Part shown: positions 33,609 through 41,581 of the stretch, piece by piece
Layout of the letters: each line of letters opens with the position of its first letter
Position numbering within the stretch: position 1 is the first letter of the stretch
Assembly: GCA_022828085.1 (NCBI GenBank)
Contig: JAJEIY010000002.1
Span: forward strand, 62,001-126,000
Direction: 5' to 3'
Length of the DNA stretch: 64,000 nucleotides
Origin: Acidobacteriota bacterium
GTDB lineage: Bacteria > Acidobacteriota > Vicinamibacteria > Marinacidobacterales > Marinacidobacteraceae
Position numbers and translations under genes: made by a program
Notes under the pieces: generated by a model
Told to the model about the DNA's origin: nothing
What the model saw: only the letters and a program-made list of their open reading frames with translations
The model's database searches: none

Positions 33609-34295
33609 ATGCGCGGCGAAGAACGACACAAACTCGAGACCGACGCCCTCATCCTGCGCGTCGAGCGGGCGGTCGACTGGGCCCGGGAGAATCGCCGTTC
33701 CCTGGTCACGATCATCGCGGCAACCGTGGGGGTCGCGCTCCTGGCCGGCGGCTTTCTGGTGAACCGGGGAAACCGCAGGGAGGCGGCGCGCACCCGGCTC
33801 GGAGTGCTCACCACGGAGATCCAGCAGGTGACCGGGGGAGCGGAAGCCCGGCAGGGTCCCTGCGAGGCCTCGCTGTCCGAGCTGGAACGACTCGCCGAGA
33901 GCGAAGGCAACTCGCTCGAGGGCAGGACCGCACGCTATTACGCCGGGGTCTGCCAGCGGGCGCTGGGCGACCACGAAGCAGCGGCGGCGAGCTTCGAGCA
34001 GGTGCGGGGCCGGAACGATCTGCTGGCGGAACTCGCCACTCTCGGTCTTGCCGGCGTCCAGCGGACCTCCGGCATGGGCGAAGAGGCGGCTCTGGCCTAC
34101 CGCAGTCTGCTGGATGGGGGCGGCGACCTGCCGCTGGATCCGGTGCTGTTCGAGCTCGGGGTGCTCGAAGAGGAACAGGGAAGGCCGGAAGCGGCGATTT
34201 CCCTCTACGAACGGATCGTCGAGGAGTACCCCGCCTCCGCCTTTCGGGACCTCGCGGAGACCCGGAAGGAGCGGCTCCCTGACCCGTTCCGCTGA
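33609..34295 (+). CDS. Membrane-anchored tetratricopeptide repeat protein
   Basis: 228 residues: a charged N-terminus, one membrane helix (about 33-52, LVTIIAATVGVALLAGGFLV) and a helical repeat domain. TPR-like pairs are visible at ARYYAGVCQRALGDHEAAAA, VLFELGVLEEEQGRPEAAIS and LYERIVEEYPASAFRDLAE. The layout is like the YfgM/Tol-associated TPR proteins, with the repeats facing the periplasm. It may act as a scaffold in the envelope. The next gene, SppA, lies 294 bases downstream beyond a repeat pair, so they may not be cotranscribed. Confidence 0.7.
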   Translation: MRGEERHKLETDALILRVERAVDWARENRRSLVTIIAATVGVALLAGGFLVNRGNRREAARTRLGVLTTEIQQVTGGAEARQGPCEASLSELERLAESEGNSLEGRTARYYAGVCQRALGDHEAAAASFEQVRGRNDLLAELATLGLAGVQRTSGMGEEAALAYRSLLDGGGDLPLDPVLFELGVLEEEQGRPEAAISLYERIVEEYPASAFRDLAETRKERLPDPFR

Positions 34296-34298
34296 CCC

Positions 34299-34515
34299 GG
34301 AGCGCCGGTCTTCAGACCGGCATCGCGGCCCCCGGCCGCGAAACTCTCGAAGTCATGCGCACTGATCGCGGGAACCCGAAACGAGGATGGCGCAGCGGCG
34401 TACTCGCGCGCAGTTGTCGCCGCGCCATTCGCTTTGGCCATGGTGCAACGCGGCAAAATGTCGGCGGGAGTTGCGCCCGCTACGCGGGCGATGCCGGTCT
34501 GAAGACCGGCGCTCC
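34299..34515 (+). repeat. REPIN-like inverted pair, family A
   Basis: Forward element 34299-34346: GGAGCGCC, hairpin CCGGTCT/AGACCGG, hairpin GCGGCC/GGCCGC, ending GAAACTC. Inverse element 34468-34515 ends GGCGCTCC. The spacer is about 120 bases and less GC-rich. Nothing else is seen between the TPR and SppA genes. Confidence 0.75.
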
Positions 34516-34589
34516 CGGCCATCCCCGTCATCGGGCGGGACGGAAGGCTCGCCGGCACCGGGCCGTGCACCACGCGGGAGCCTGATCCG

Positions 34590-36329
34590 GTGACCGAGCC
34601 GTTCGCCGACCGCGTAGCGCCGCCGCCCCCGCCGCCGGCAGCGCGCCGCCGAACCGGTGCCGGCTGCCTGCTCACCGCCATGCTGGTGCTCGCCGTGTTC
34701 CTGGGGCTGGGCTTCCTGGGACTGGCGTTTGCCTTCTTCCTGGGCGGCGACCCCCCGGTTCCCGAGGACGCCGTCCTGCTCGTCGGCACGGAGGCGGAGT
34801 ACCCGGAGACGCTCCCCTATGCCCCCTTCCTGTTCGCCGACGCCGGACCCAGTTTCAGCGAGTTGGTCCAGGGTATGTCGCGGGCCGCGGAGGATCCCCG
34901 CATCGGCGCCCTGCACCTGCGGGTGGGAGACACCCGGATGGGATGGGCGAGGGCGCGCGAACTGCGGGACGCCGCGCTCCGTTTCCGGGAGGCCGGCAAG
35001 CGGGTCACCGCTTCGCTCGAGTACGCCGGGCTCATGGACTACTACCTGGCGAGCGCCGCCGACCGGATCCACATGCACCCGCGGGGTCAGTTGGGCCTCT
35101 ACGGGATCTCGATGGAGGTCATGTTCTTCGCCGGGCTCTTCGAGAAGCTGGGAATCGAGGCGCAGTTCGAGGCGATCGGCCCCTACAAGAACGCGCCGGA
35201 TGTTTTCACCGCGTCAGGCATGAGCCCCGAGCATCGGGAGCAGTTGGAATCGCTCGGCGAGGAGTTTCGATCCGGGACGGTGGAAGCCGTGGCCGAGGCG
35301 CGGGGGATGACGCGGGGCGACGCGGACCGGCTGCTTGCGGGCGGCCCCTACACCGCGAGCCGCGCGCTGGAGGACGGCCTGGTGGACGTTCTCAGCTACC
35401 TGGACGAGATCAAGGAGGATGTCGAGGAGGCGAAGCTCGTGAACGTCGCGGACTACGTCGCGTCGTCGCGGTGGGGCTCCCGAACGGCTGAAGCGCGGGT
35501 CGCGGTCGTCCACGTGGACGGCGCGATCCTCCCCGGCAAGAGCCGCGATGACCTTTCCGTGGGACGCGTCGCCGGCGCCACGACGGTCGCGGAGGCGCTT
35601 GCCTGGGCGGAAGAAGAAGCGTCGGTGGATGCGGTGGTGTTGCGCGTTTCGAGTCCCGGCGGAAGCGATTCCGCCTCGGACACGATCTGGCGAGCCGCGG
35701 AACGGGTGCGGGTGGTGAAACCGCTGGTTGCCTCGTTCGGCGACACGGCGGCGTCCGGCGGCTACTGGGTCTCGACGGCCGCGCCGCGAGTGGTCGCCCA
35801 GCCGCTCTCCATCACCGGTTCGATCGGCGTCTACGTGGGCAAGTTCAACATCGGTGAACTGCTCGACAAGATCGGGATCGCGGCGGATCTGGTCACGGCC
35901 GGCGGCCGGCCGAACTGGCTGAGCCCGTCGCGGCCCCTCGACGAGCAGGAGCTCGAACGCCTCCGGGAAGGCGCCGCCGAGATCTACGGAGTTTTCCTGG
36001 AGCGGGTGGCCGCCGCCCGGAACATGACGACCGCCGAGGTGGACGCCATCGGCCAGGGACGCGTGTTCACGGGCGGGCAGGCGCTCGCCGCCGGCCTCGT
36101 GGACCAGGCGGGAGGCATCGAGGACGCGGTCCGGCTGGCGGCGTCCGAGGCCGGTTTCCCGGACGATGCGGCCATCGAATGGGTCTCGTTGCCGGAACCC
36201 CGGAGCCTCGCCGAGGCGATCGAGGCCGAACTCCGCGCCGGCGGCCTCCGGGAGCGGCTCCCGGTTCTGGACGCGGCGCTCCGGGGCACCCGGCTGGCGC
36301 TCTTGCCGTTCGTGCCCGAGTTCCGCTAG
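34590..36329 (+). CDS. sppA: Signal peptide peptidase SppA, long form
   Basis: 579 residues, two ClpP-like domains as in the 67-kDa E. coli type. A proline-rich N-terminus is followed by one membrane helix (about 28-52). The catalytic dyad is complete: lysine in AIGPYKNAPDVF (Lys200) and serine in DTAASGGYWVSTAA (Ser389); RVSSPGGSDSASD belongs to the second domain. It cleaves signal peptides left in the membrane after export. The GTG start has no strong ribosome site; it lies about 75 bases after the repeat pair. Confidence 0.92.
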   Translation: MTEPFADRVAPPPPPPAARRRTGAGCLLTAMLVLAVFLGLGFLGLAFAFFLGGDPPVPEDAVLLVGTEAEYPETLPYAPFLFADAGPSFSELVQGMSRAAEDPRIGALHLRVGDTRMGWARARELRDAALRFREAGKRVTASLEYAGLMDYYLASAADRIHMHPRGQLGLYGISMEVMFFAGLFEKLGIEAQFEAIGPYKNAPDVFTASGMSPEHREQLESLGEEFRSGTVEAVAEARGMTRGDADRLLAGGPYTASRALEDGLVDVLSYLDEIKEDVEEAKLVNVADYVASSRWGSRTAEARVAVVHVDGAILPGKSRDDLSVGRVAGATTVAEALAWAEEEASVDAVVLRVSSPGGSDSASDTIWRAAERVRVVKPLVASFGDTAASGGYWVSTAAPRVVAQPLSITGSIGVYVGKFNIGELLDKIGIAADLVTAGGRPNWLSPSRPLDEQELERLREGAAEIYGVFLERVAAARNMTTAEVDAIGQGRVFTGGQALAAGLVDQAGGIEDAVRLAASEAGFPDDAAIEWVSLPEPRSLAEAIEAELRAGGLRERLPVLDAALRGTRLALLPFVPEFR

Positions 36330-36394
36330 CCCGGATTTCCGATGCTGACGGCCTGCTGGACGGAGGGAATCGCATGCCGTGGACCAGCCGGATT

Positions 36395-36602
36395 GCGCAC
36401 CGGCTTGGAACGCCGGTCTCCGACCGGCACGCGCGGTGCTCCGCACCGCGCATGGCACAGCGCCGACGTGCGCGATGCTCCTCTCTCGGTGCAACGCAAT
36501 ACCTGACGTACCCGAATCCGCGTCGCCCAAGAAGGATGGCGGCACGTCGTCCGCGGGCCTCCGGCCCGCTGTGCCGACCAGAGGTCGGCGTTCCAAGCCG
36601 GC
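36395..36602 (+). repeat. Inverted pair of family B repeats
   Basis: Forward element 36395-36451 has CCGGCTTGGAACGCCGGTC, hairpin CCGGTC/GACCGG and GCGCGGTG/CACCGCGC. Inverse element 36552-36602 has GCGGGCC/GGCCCGC and ends GTCGGCGTTCCAAGCCGGC. The 387-base gap between sppA and mtgA holds only this pair. Confidence 0.7.
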
Positions 36603-36716
36603 GGCGCCCTCAGGGCGCTTGGCCGACCCGCCAGGCTGCTTTTTCACGGCAACTGGCGCGCCGCGCACAAGGCTCTGAGTCTGAGAAACACGGGCTGGCC
36701 GGAACCCGCCCGCGGG

Positions 36717-37400
36717 TCAGAGACCGCTGAGGTAGCCGGCGCCGCCGAGCTGCGCCACGGCCTCCTGGATCTCGCGGGCCCGGCGCATCACGTATTCCGA
36801 CGGACTGGCGGCCGACATTTGCTTTGGGCTCGGCAGCACCGCGACCAGGGTCGCGGCCTGACGCGGCGTCAGATCCCCGGGTTCCCGGAGGAAAGCGTGC
36901 CGGCTCGCCGCCAGTGCGCCGAAGACGCCGGGGCCGAACTCGGCGACGTTCAGATAGACCTCCAGGATCCGGCGCTTGGGCCACAGGAGCTCGATCGCGA
37001 CCGTGAAGTACGCCTCCAGCCCCTTCCGGACGAGGTTCTGGCCGGGCCACAGGTAGAGGTTCTTGGCGACCTGCTGGGAGATCGTGCTCGCTCCCCGGAG
37101 GCGTCCGCCGCGCCGCTTCTCCTCCATCGCGTCGGAGATGGAATCGAAATCGAAGCCGAAGTGTTCGGGGAACTTCTGGTCCTCCGCGGCTACGGCCGCG
37201 ATGGCCAGGTGCGGGGAGATGCGGTCCCAGGAGACCCACTGGTAGTGAAGGGTCGCGTCGCCCCCGATGCCTTCCCGAAGCATGAAGGCGGTGGTGGGCA
37301 GCGGAATCCAGCGCCAGGGCAGCACGAGCAGAACCGTCAGGGCGATCCAGCCGGCAACCGCCGCCAGGGAGAAACGGGCGAGTTGCTGCCTGCCGCTCAT
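36717..37400 (-). CDS. mtgA: Monofunctional peptidoglycan transglycosylase
   Basis: 227 residues, GT51 family, polymerising lipid II into glycan strands. One N-terminal membrane helix (about 10-30) is followed by the catalytic domain with AAEDQKFPEHFGFD (catalytic glutamate), GASTISQQVAKNLYLWPGQN and RKGLEAYFTVAIELLWPKRR with ILEVYLNVAEFGPGVFG. No transpeptidase domain. It is encoded 22 bases after the MscS channel gene on the same strand. All catalytic motifs are intact. Confidence 0.95.
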   Translation of the reverse strand: MSGRQQLARFSLAAVAGWIALTVLLVLPWRWIPLPTTAFMLREGIGGDATLHYQWVSWDRISPHLAIAAVAAEDQKFPEHFGFDFDSISDAMEEKRRGGRLRGASTISQQVAKNLYLWPGQNLVRKGLEAYFTVAIELLWPKRRILEVYLNVAEFGPGVFGALAASRHAFLREPGDLTPRQAATLVAVLPSPKQMSAASPSEYVMRRAREIQEAVAQLGGAGYLSGL

Positions 37401-37422
37401 GGGACCGGGCGGCGCCGAGCGG

Positions 37423-39012
37423 CTACCGGCCGGGTGGGTCCGCGGGGAGCGAGTCCCCGTCGCCCGGTGGGTGTTCGAGCGCCAGCGTCCGGGTGGGGAA
37501 GGCGAAGTCCACCCCGATTTCCTTGGCGAGGCGCAGGATGGAGAGCAGGAAGTTGTGCCGCTCGCTCAACTCCTCGTGCCAATTGGGAACCCGGAAGAAG
37601 CAGTACACGAGGACGTCCACCGACGAGTCTGCGAACCGGTTCAGGTGGATCTCGAAGTAGTCGTGCCGCATCGCGGGGTTCTTGAGGATCAGGCTCCGGA
37701 TCCCGTCGACGAATTCCTGAATCCTGTCCGGATCGGTGTCGTAGCGGAGCGCCAGCATGTGTTTCATCCGCCGGAACTTGCGCTGGCCCATGTTGTCCAC
37801 GATCGAGTTGACGACCTTGCTGTTCGGGACGCTGACCACCGAGTCGTAGAACGTCCGGACCCGGGTCGAACGGAGTCCGACGCGCTCCACGGTTCCCTCG
37901 TAGCCGTCCACCAGCACCCAGTCCCCGACCTGGAACGGCCGGTCGCCGACGATGGCGAGGGAGCCCAGCACGTTCGCGAGCGTGTCCTGGGCGGCGAGGG
38001 CGATGGCGAGGCCGCCGAGTCCGAGTCCGGCGACGAGGGTGGTGATCGAGTAGCCCTGGCTCTGGGCGATGAGCAGGAAGGCCACCACCACCGAACCCAC
38101 CCGGAGCACCGTGCGCGCGAGCGGCACGAGGTGATCGTCCACGTTGGTCTCGGTCTTGGCGGCGATCGCTTCCAGTCTCGAGCAGATGGCCTCGATGGCC
38201 CGGAACGCGAACCAGACCGCGATGCCCGCCAGGGTCAGGTCCAGCAACACGTTCAGGACCTGGTTCACGAGCACCGGGAACCGGAGGTCGGCGAGGAAGC
38301 GGCGGAAGATCCAGACCGTGGCGAGCCAGGAAGCGGGCAGGGCCGCCGCGCCCAGTTCCTCCGCGGCCCAGTTGGAGCCGCGGCTGGCCAGGCGGACCAG
38401 GAATCCCCGGAAGAAGACCCTCAGGAAACGCTGGGCGATCCAGGCCAGAACGGCGAGGATCGCGAGGCCGATCAGTTGCCAGAGGGTGAACCCCAGGAAG
38501 GAGCGCTCGACGACCGGGGGGAGGAGATCCAGGAGCCGGCGGGCGTACCAGGAAAAGGTCGCCTCATAGAGGGTGCCGGCGGCGCGCACCGTGCTCCCCG
38601 AGATGCGCCAGGCCAGGTCATCCCCGCGACGTAGCTGGAATTCCGGAAGCCGGATCGGGAAGGGAGTGAAGGCGGCCTCGCGGCTCTCGGGATCGAGGTA
38701 CTCCGGATCCGCCGGCACGCTGTCCATCCGGACGAACAGGCCGCGCCCGTCGAGGACGGACTTGAGCTGGGTCGCGACGGCCTGGCGCTCCTCGGGAGAG
38801 GTGCTCTCGTCGAAGTCGAGGGTCGCCGCGACGCTGTCCCAGTCGATCTCCGGCCGCAACTGTTCGCCGAGGAACGTGCCGAGGGTGGTGCGGGGACTCC
38901 GGAGGTCCTCCGGGACCTGGGAGGCGGGGCGCTCCTGGGCGCCCGCGGCCCCGGCCAGCAGCGCGAGAAGGACCGCGGCCGGGGAGAAGGTCGTCTGGAA
39001 GCGGTGGGTCAT
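37423..39012 (-). CDS. MscS-family mechanosensitive channel
   Basis: 529 residues. A signal peptide (SPAAVLLALLAGAAGAQ) leads into a periplasmic region of about 170 residues. Four or so helices follow, then the MscS core: TTLVAGLGLGGLAIALAAQD (pore helix), LGSLAIVGDRPFQVGDWVLV with YEGTVERVGLRSTRVRTFYD (beta domain) and the C-terminal alpha-beta domain. The pore-helix glycines and alanines typical of MscS are present. It would release solutes on osmotic downshock. It follows tRNA-Arg on the same strand and precedes mtgA. Confidence 0.9.
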   Translation of the reverse strand: MTHRFQTTFSPAAVLLALLAGAAGAQERPASQVPEDLRSPRTTLGTFLGEQLRPEIDWDSVAATLDFDESTSPEERQAVATQLKSVLDGRGLFVRMDSVPADPEYLDPESREAAFTPFPIRLPEFQLRRGDDLAWRISGSTVRAAGTLYEATFSWYARRLLDLLPPVVERSFLGFTLWQLIGLAILAVLAWIAQRFLRVFFRGFLVRLASRGSNWAAEELGAAALPASWLATVWIFRRFLADLRFPVLVNQVLNVLLDLTLAGIAVWFAFRAIEAICSRLEAIAAKTETNVDDHLVPLARTVLRVGSVVVAFLLIAQSQGYSITTLVAGLGLGGLAIALAAQDTLANVLGSLAIVGDRPFQVGDWVLVDGYEGTVERVGLRSTRVRTFYDSVVSVPNSKVVNSIVDNMGQRKFRRMKHMLALRYDTDPDRIQEFVDGIRSLILKNPAMRHDYFEIHLNRFADSSVDVLVYCFFRVPNWHEELSERHNFLLSILRLAKEIGVDFAFPTRTLALEHPPGDGDSLPADPPGR

Positions 39013-39034
39013 GGGGAAACGGGCGGACGCAGCG

Positions 39035-39108
39035 TACGCCTGGCAGGACTCGAACCTGCGACCTACGGATTAGGAATCCGTCGCTCTATCCACCTGAGCT
39101 ACAGGCGC
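39035..39108 (-). tRNA. tRNA-Arg (anticodon CCT)
   Basis: On the minus strand: acceptor GCGCCTG/CAGGCGT, D-stem GCTC/GAGC, anticodon stem ACGGA/TCCGT with loop TTCCTAA (anticodon CCT, reads AGG), T-stem GCAGG/CCTGC with loop TTCGAGT, discriminator A. No CCA is encoded, unlike the tRNA-Val of this window. Length 74 nt. Confidence 0.95.
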
Positions 39109-39168
39109 ATCGGACTGCCGGACGACGCCCGGGGGAATCGTACTCCGCGCGGGCCGCCTGGACCGGGG

Positions 39169-39726
39169 CTACGAATACTCGAGGACGGTGTGCACCTTGC
39201 TGCCGAGCGCGGCGAGCCGCTCGATTCCCCCGAGGGGGCGGAGCGCGAGCAGGAAGGAGAACCCCACGACCTCGGCGCCCAACTGCCGGCACAGACGGAA
39301 CGCCGCCTCCGCGGTGCCCCCGGTGGCGAGGACATCGTCCACGATGAGGACCCGCCGGCCGCGGGCGAGTGCGTCGGTGTGGACCTCGAGGGAGGCCGCG
39401 CCGTACTCGAGTTCGTAGTCCTCGGAAAGGGTTGCGGCGGGGAGCTTTCCCGGCTTGCGCAGCGGAACGAGGGCCGCGTTCAACAACCCGGCTACCCCGC
39501 CACCGAACAGGAAACCGCGGCTCTCGACGGCCGCGACCGCATCGACCCGCGCCGCCTCGAAGGGGGAGGTCAGGGCGGCGATCGCTTCCGCGAACGCGCC
39601 CGGATCTCCAAGCAGCGGCGTGATGTCCCGGAAGAGGACACCGGGTGCCGGAAAACCGGGGACGTCCCGGATCCGCGCCTTCAGGCGCGCGGCGAGCGCC
39701 GGGTCAGAAGACGACCCGGAAGTCAT
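39169..39726 (-). CDS. apt: Adenine phosphoribosyltransferase
   Basis: 185 residues, normal length. It salvages adenine with PRPP to AMP. Motifs: [20 protein letters not shown] near the N-terminus, [30 protein letters not shown], and the PRPP loop [17 protein letters not shown]. All key residues are present. Its start overlaps the acylphosphatase gene by 23 bases and follows it on the same strand. Confidence 0.95.
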   Translation of the reverse strand: MTSGSSSDPALAARLKARIRDVPGFPAPGVLFRDITPLLGDPGAFAEAIAALTSPFEAARVDAVAAVESRGFLFGGGVAGLLNAALVPLRKPGKLPAATLSEDYELEYGAASLEVHTDALARGRRVLIVDDVLATGGTAEAAFRLCRQLGAEVVGFSFLLALRPLGGIERLAALGSKVHTVLEYS

Positions 39727-39997
39727 CGGGTGTGCCTCCCTGTTCAGGACTCTCGAGCCGATCCTCGCGGACGGCCTCCACCCGGCCGGGCATGCGCGTC
39801 CGCAGCGCCCCGCGCAGGCTCTCCAGGGCCTCCGGGCCGCCGTGGGCTTGGATCTCCACGGTCCCGTCCGGCAGGTTGCGCACCGTGCCGGTGACTCCCA
39901 GTTGGCGGGCGACGCGCTGGGCGGTCCAGCGGAAGCCGACGCCCTGCACCAGTCCGGTCACGAGGTAGCGCCGAGCGATCCGGTCTCCGCCCGCCAC
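39704..39997 (-). CDS. acyP: Acylphosphatase
   Basis: 97 residues. The family signature [20 protein letters not shown] carries the catalytic arginine, and [20 protein letters not shown] carries the catalytic asparagine. The enzyme hydrolyses acyl phosphates. The GTG start overlaps the stop of the upstream gene by one base (TAGTG), and the 3' end overlaps apt, so the three genes form one operon. Confidence 0.93.
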   Translation of the reverse strand: MAGGDRIARRYLVTGLVQGVGFRWTAQRVARQLGVTGTVRNLPDGTVEIQAHGGPEALESLRGALRTRMPGRVEAVREDRLESPEQGGTPDDFRVVF

Positions 39998-41175
39998 TAG
40001 CCGAGCGTTCCCAGCGCGTCTTCCAGGTCCGCGCGGAGATCCGCGATGTCCTCGACGCCTACCGAGAGTCGCACCAGCCCGTCCCCGATTCCGATGGCGC
40101 GGCGCATCGGCTCCGGAATCGAGGCGTGGGTCATGGTGGCCGGATGGTTCGCGAGGCTCTCGACGCCTCCCAGACTCTCGGCGATGTGGAAGACGCGCAG
40201 CCCCTCCATCACCCGGCGGGCGCGCTCCATGGTTCCCACGTCGAACGACAGCATGCCGCCGAAACCGCTCATCTGGCGGCGGGCGAGCTCGTGTCCCGGA
40301 TGGTCCGGGAGTCCGGGGTAGTGGACCGCCGCAACCTCGGGGTGGGCGGCGAGCATCCCGGCGACGTCCCGGGCGTTTCGGTCATGGCGCTCCATGCGAA
40401 GCGCGAGGGTCTTGGTGCTCCGCAGCAGCAGCCAGGACTCGAACGGCGAGAGGATCGCGCCGGCGGCGTTCTGGAGGTACTTGAAGCGCTCGTGGTGCTC
40501 TGGATCCCGCGCCACCAGGATTCCGCCCACCCCGTCGCTGTGGCCGTTCAGGTACTTGGTGGACGAGTGCGCCACGATGTCGGCGCCGAGTTCCAGCGGC
40601 CGCTGGAAGTAGGGGGACATGAAGGTGTTGTCCACCACCACCAGGGCGCCGGCCGCATGGGCCGCTTCGGACAGGGTCTCCAGATCGGCGATCCGGAGCA
40701 TGGGATTCGTGGGCGTCTCGAGGAACAGCATCGCCGCTCCCGCGTCCAGCTCCCGGATGGTGGCTTCGGTGTCACTCGTGTCCACCCAGGTGAAATCGAG
40801 CCCCCGGGGGCGCAGCACGTTCTCGCCGACGCGGTAGGTGCCGCCGTAGCTGTCGCTCGTGGCGACCACCCGGCCGCCGCTCGGGACCAGATCGAACGCC
40901 ATCACGATCGCCGCCATTCCCGAGGCGCAGGCGACGGCGCCGATGCCCCCCTCGAGGGACGCCAGGTTGGCTTCCACCGCGTCCCGCGTGGGATTGCCGG
41001 TCCGCGAGTATTCGTAGTCCCCCGGCTGGCCCGGTGACTTCTGGAGGAAGGTGGCGGCCTGGACCAGGGGAACGACGACGGCGCCGCTGCCGGAATCGGG
41101 ATGCTGTCCCGCGTGGATGGCGCGGGTTGCGAAACCCCTGGCGTCCCGGTCGGCTCCGGGTTCGGACGGAGACAA
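39997..41175 (-). CDS. Cystathionine gamma-synthase/gamma-lyase (Cys/Met metabolism PLP enzyme)
   Basis: 392 residues. [14 protein letters not shown] at the N-terminus, [20 protein letters not shown], the [20 protein letters not shown] segment and the PLP lysine in [17 protein letters not shown] define the Cys/Met PLP family. Gamma-synthase and gamma-lyase cannot be separated safely by eye; with the CBS gene at 23.5 kb a lyase/transsulfuration role is attractive. TTG 41175 was chosen because TAAAAT ends eight bases before it and the conserved region begins 13 residues later; a longer ATG start at 41235 would overlap the divergent gene. Confidence 0.88.
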   Translation of the reverse strand: MSPSEPGADRDARGFATRAIHAGQHPDSGSGAVVVPLVQAATFLQKSPGQPGDYEYSRTGNPTRDAVEANLASLEGGIGAVACASGMAAIVMAFDLVPSGGRVVATSDSYGGTYRVGENVLRPRGLDFTWVDTSDTEATIRELDAGAAMLFLETPTNPMLRIADLETLSEAAHAAGALVVVDNTFMSPYFQRPLELGADIVAHSSTKYLNGHSDGVGGILVARDPEHHERFKYLQNAAGAILSPFESWLLLRSTKTLALRMERHDRNARDVAGMLAAHPEVAAVHYPGLPDHPGHELARRQMSGFGGMLSFDVGTMERARRVMEGLRVFHIAESLGGVESLANHPATMTHASIPEPMRRAIGIGDGLVRLSVGVEDIADLRADLEDALGTLG

Positions 41176-41183
41176 GGGCGCGG

Positions 41184-41220
41184 ATTTTACCGGCGGGGCG
41201 GTGCGATAATCCGGTGCGGC
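41184..41220. promoter_or_regulatory. Divergent promoter boxes
   Basis: TAAAAT on the minus strand (41184-41189) is eight bases before the TTG of the PLP enzyme. GATAAT on the plus strand (41215-41220) is 13 bases before the ATG of the DUF1820 gene. They are the only AT-rich patches in the gap. Confidence 0.45.
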
Positions 41221-41233
41221 TCGGGCCGCTTCC

Positions 41234-41581
41234 ATGGACGTGAGCGAGAACACGGTGTACCGCGTGACGTTCCTGAATCAGGGCGAGGTGTACGAGGTCT
41301 ATGCCCGTTCGGTCAGCCAGGGCGGCATCTTCGGCTTCGTGGAGATCGCGGACCTGATCTTCCGCGACGAGACGAAGAAGGTCATCGATCCCTCGCGCGA
41401 GCGGATCGCGAACGAGTTCAAGGGGGTGCCCCGGACGTTCGTGCCGCTCCACGCGGTGCTCCGCATCGACCAGGTCGAGCGGGAGGGAGAGGCCCGGATC
41501 ACGCCGGGTCGCGGCCAGCCGCAGCGGGGGCAGGTCCGGCTGTTCCCGGCGCCCATCCCGGCGCCGGTTTCGGACTCGTGA
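41234..41581 (+). CDS. DUF1820 family protein
   Basis: 115 residues matching DUF1820: YRVTFLNQGEVYEVYARSVS, GGIFGFVEIADLIFRDETK, then VPLHAVLRIDQVEREGEARI and a basic/proline-rich tail. It has no signal peptide. The function of the family is unknown; the family is best known from Proteobacteria. The stop overlaps the next gene (TGATG). Confidence 0.85.
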   Translation: MDVSENTVYRVTFLNQGEVYEVYARSVSQGGIFGFVEIADLIFRDETKKVIDPSRERIANEFKGVPRTFVPLHAVLRIDQVEREGEARITPGRGQPQRGQVRLFPAPIPAPVSDS

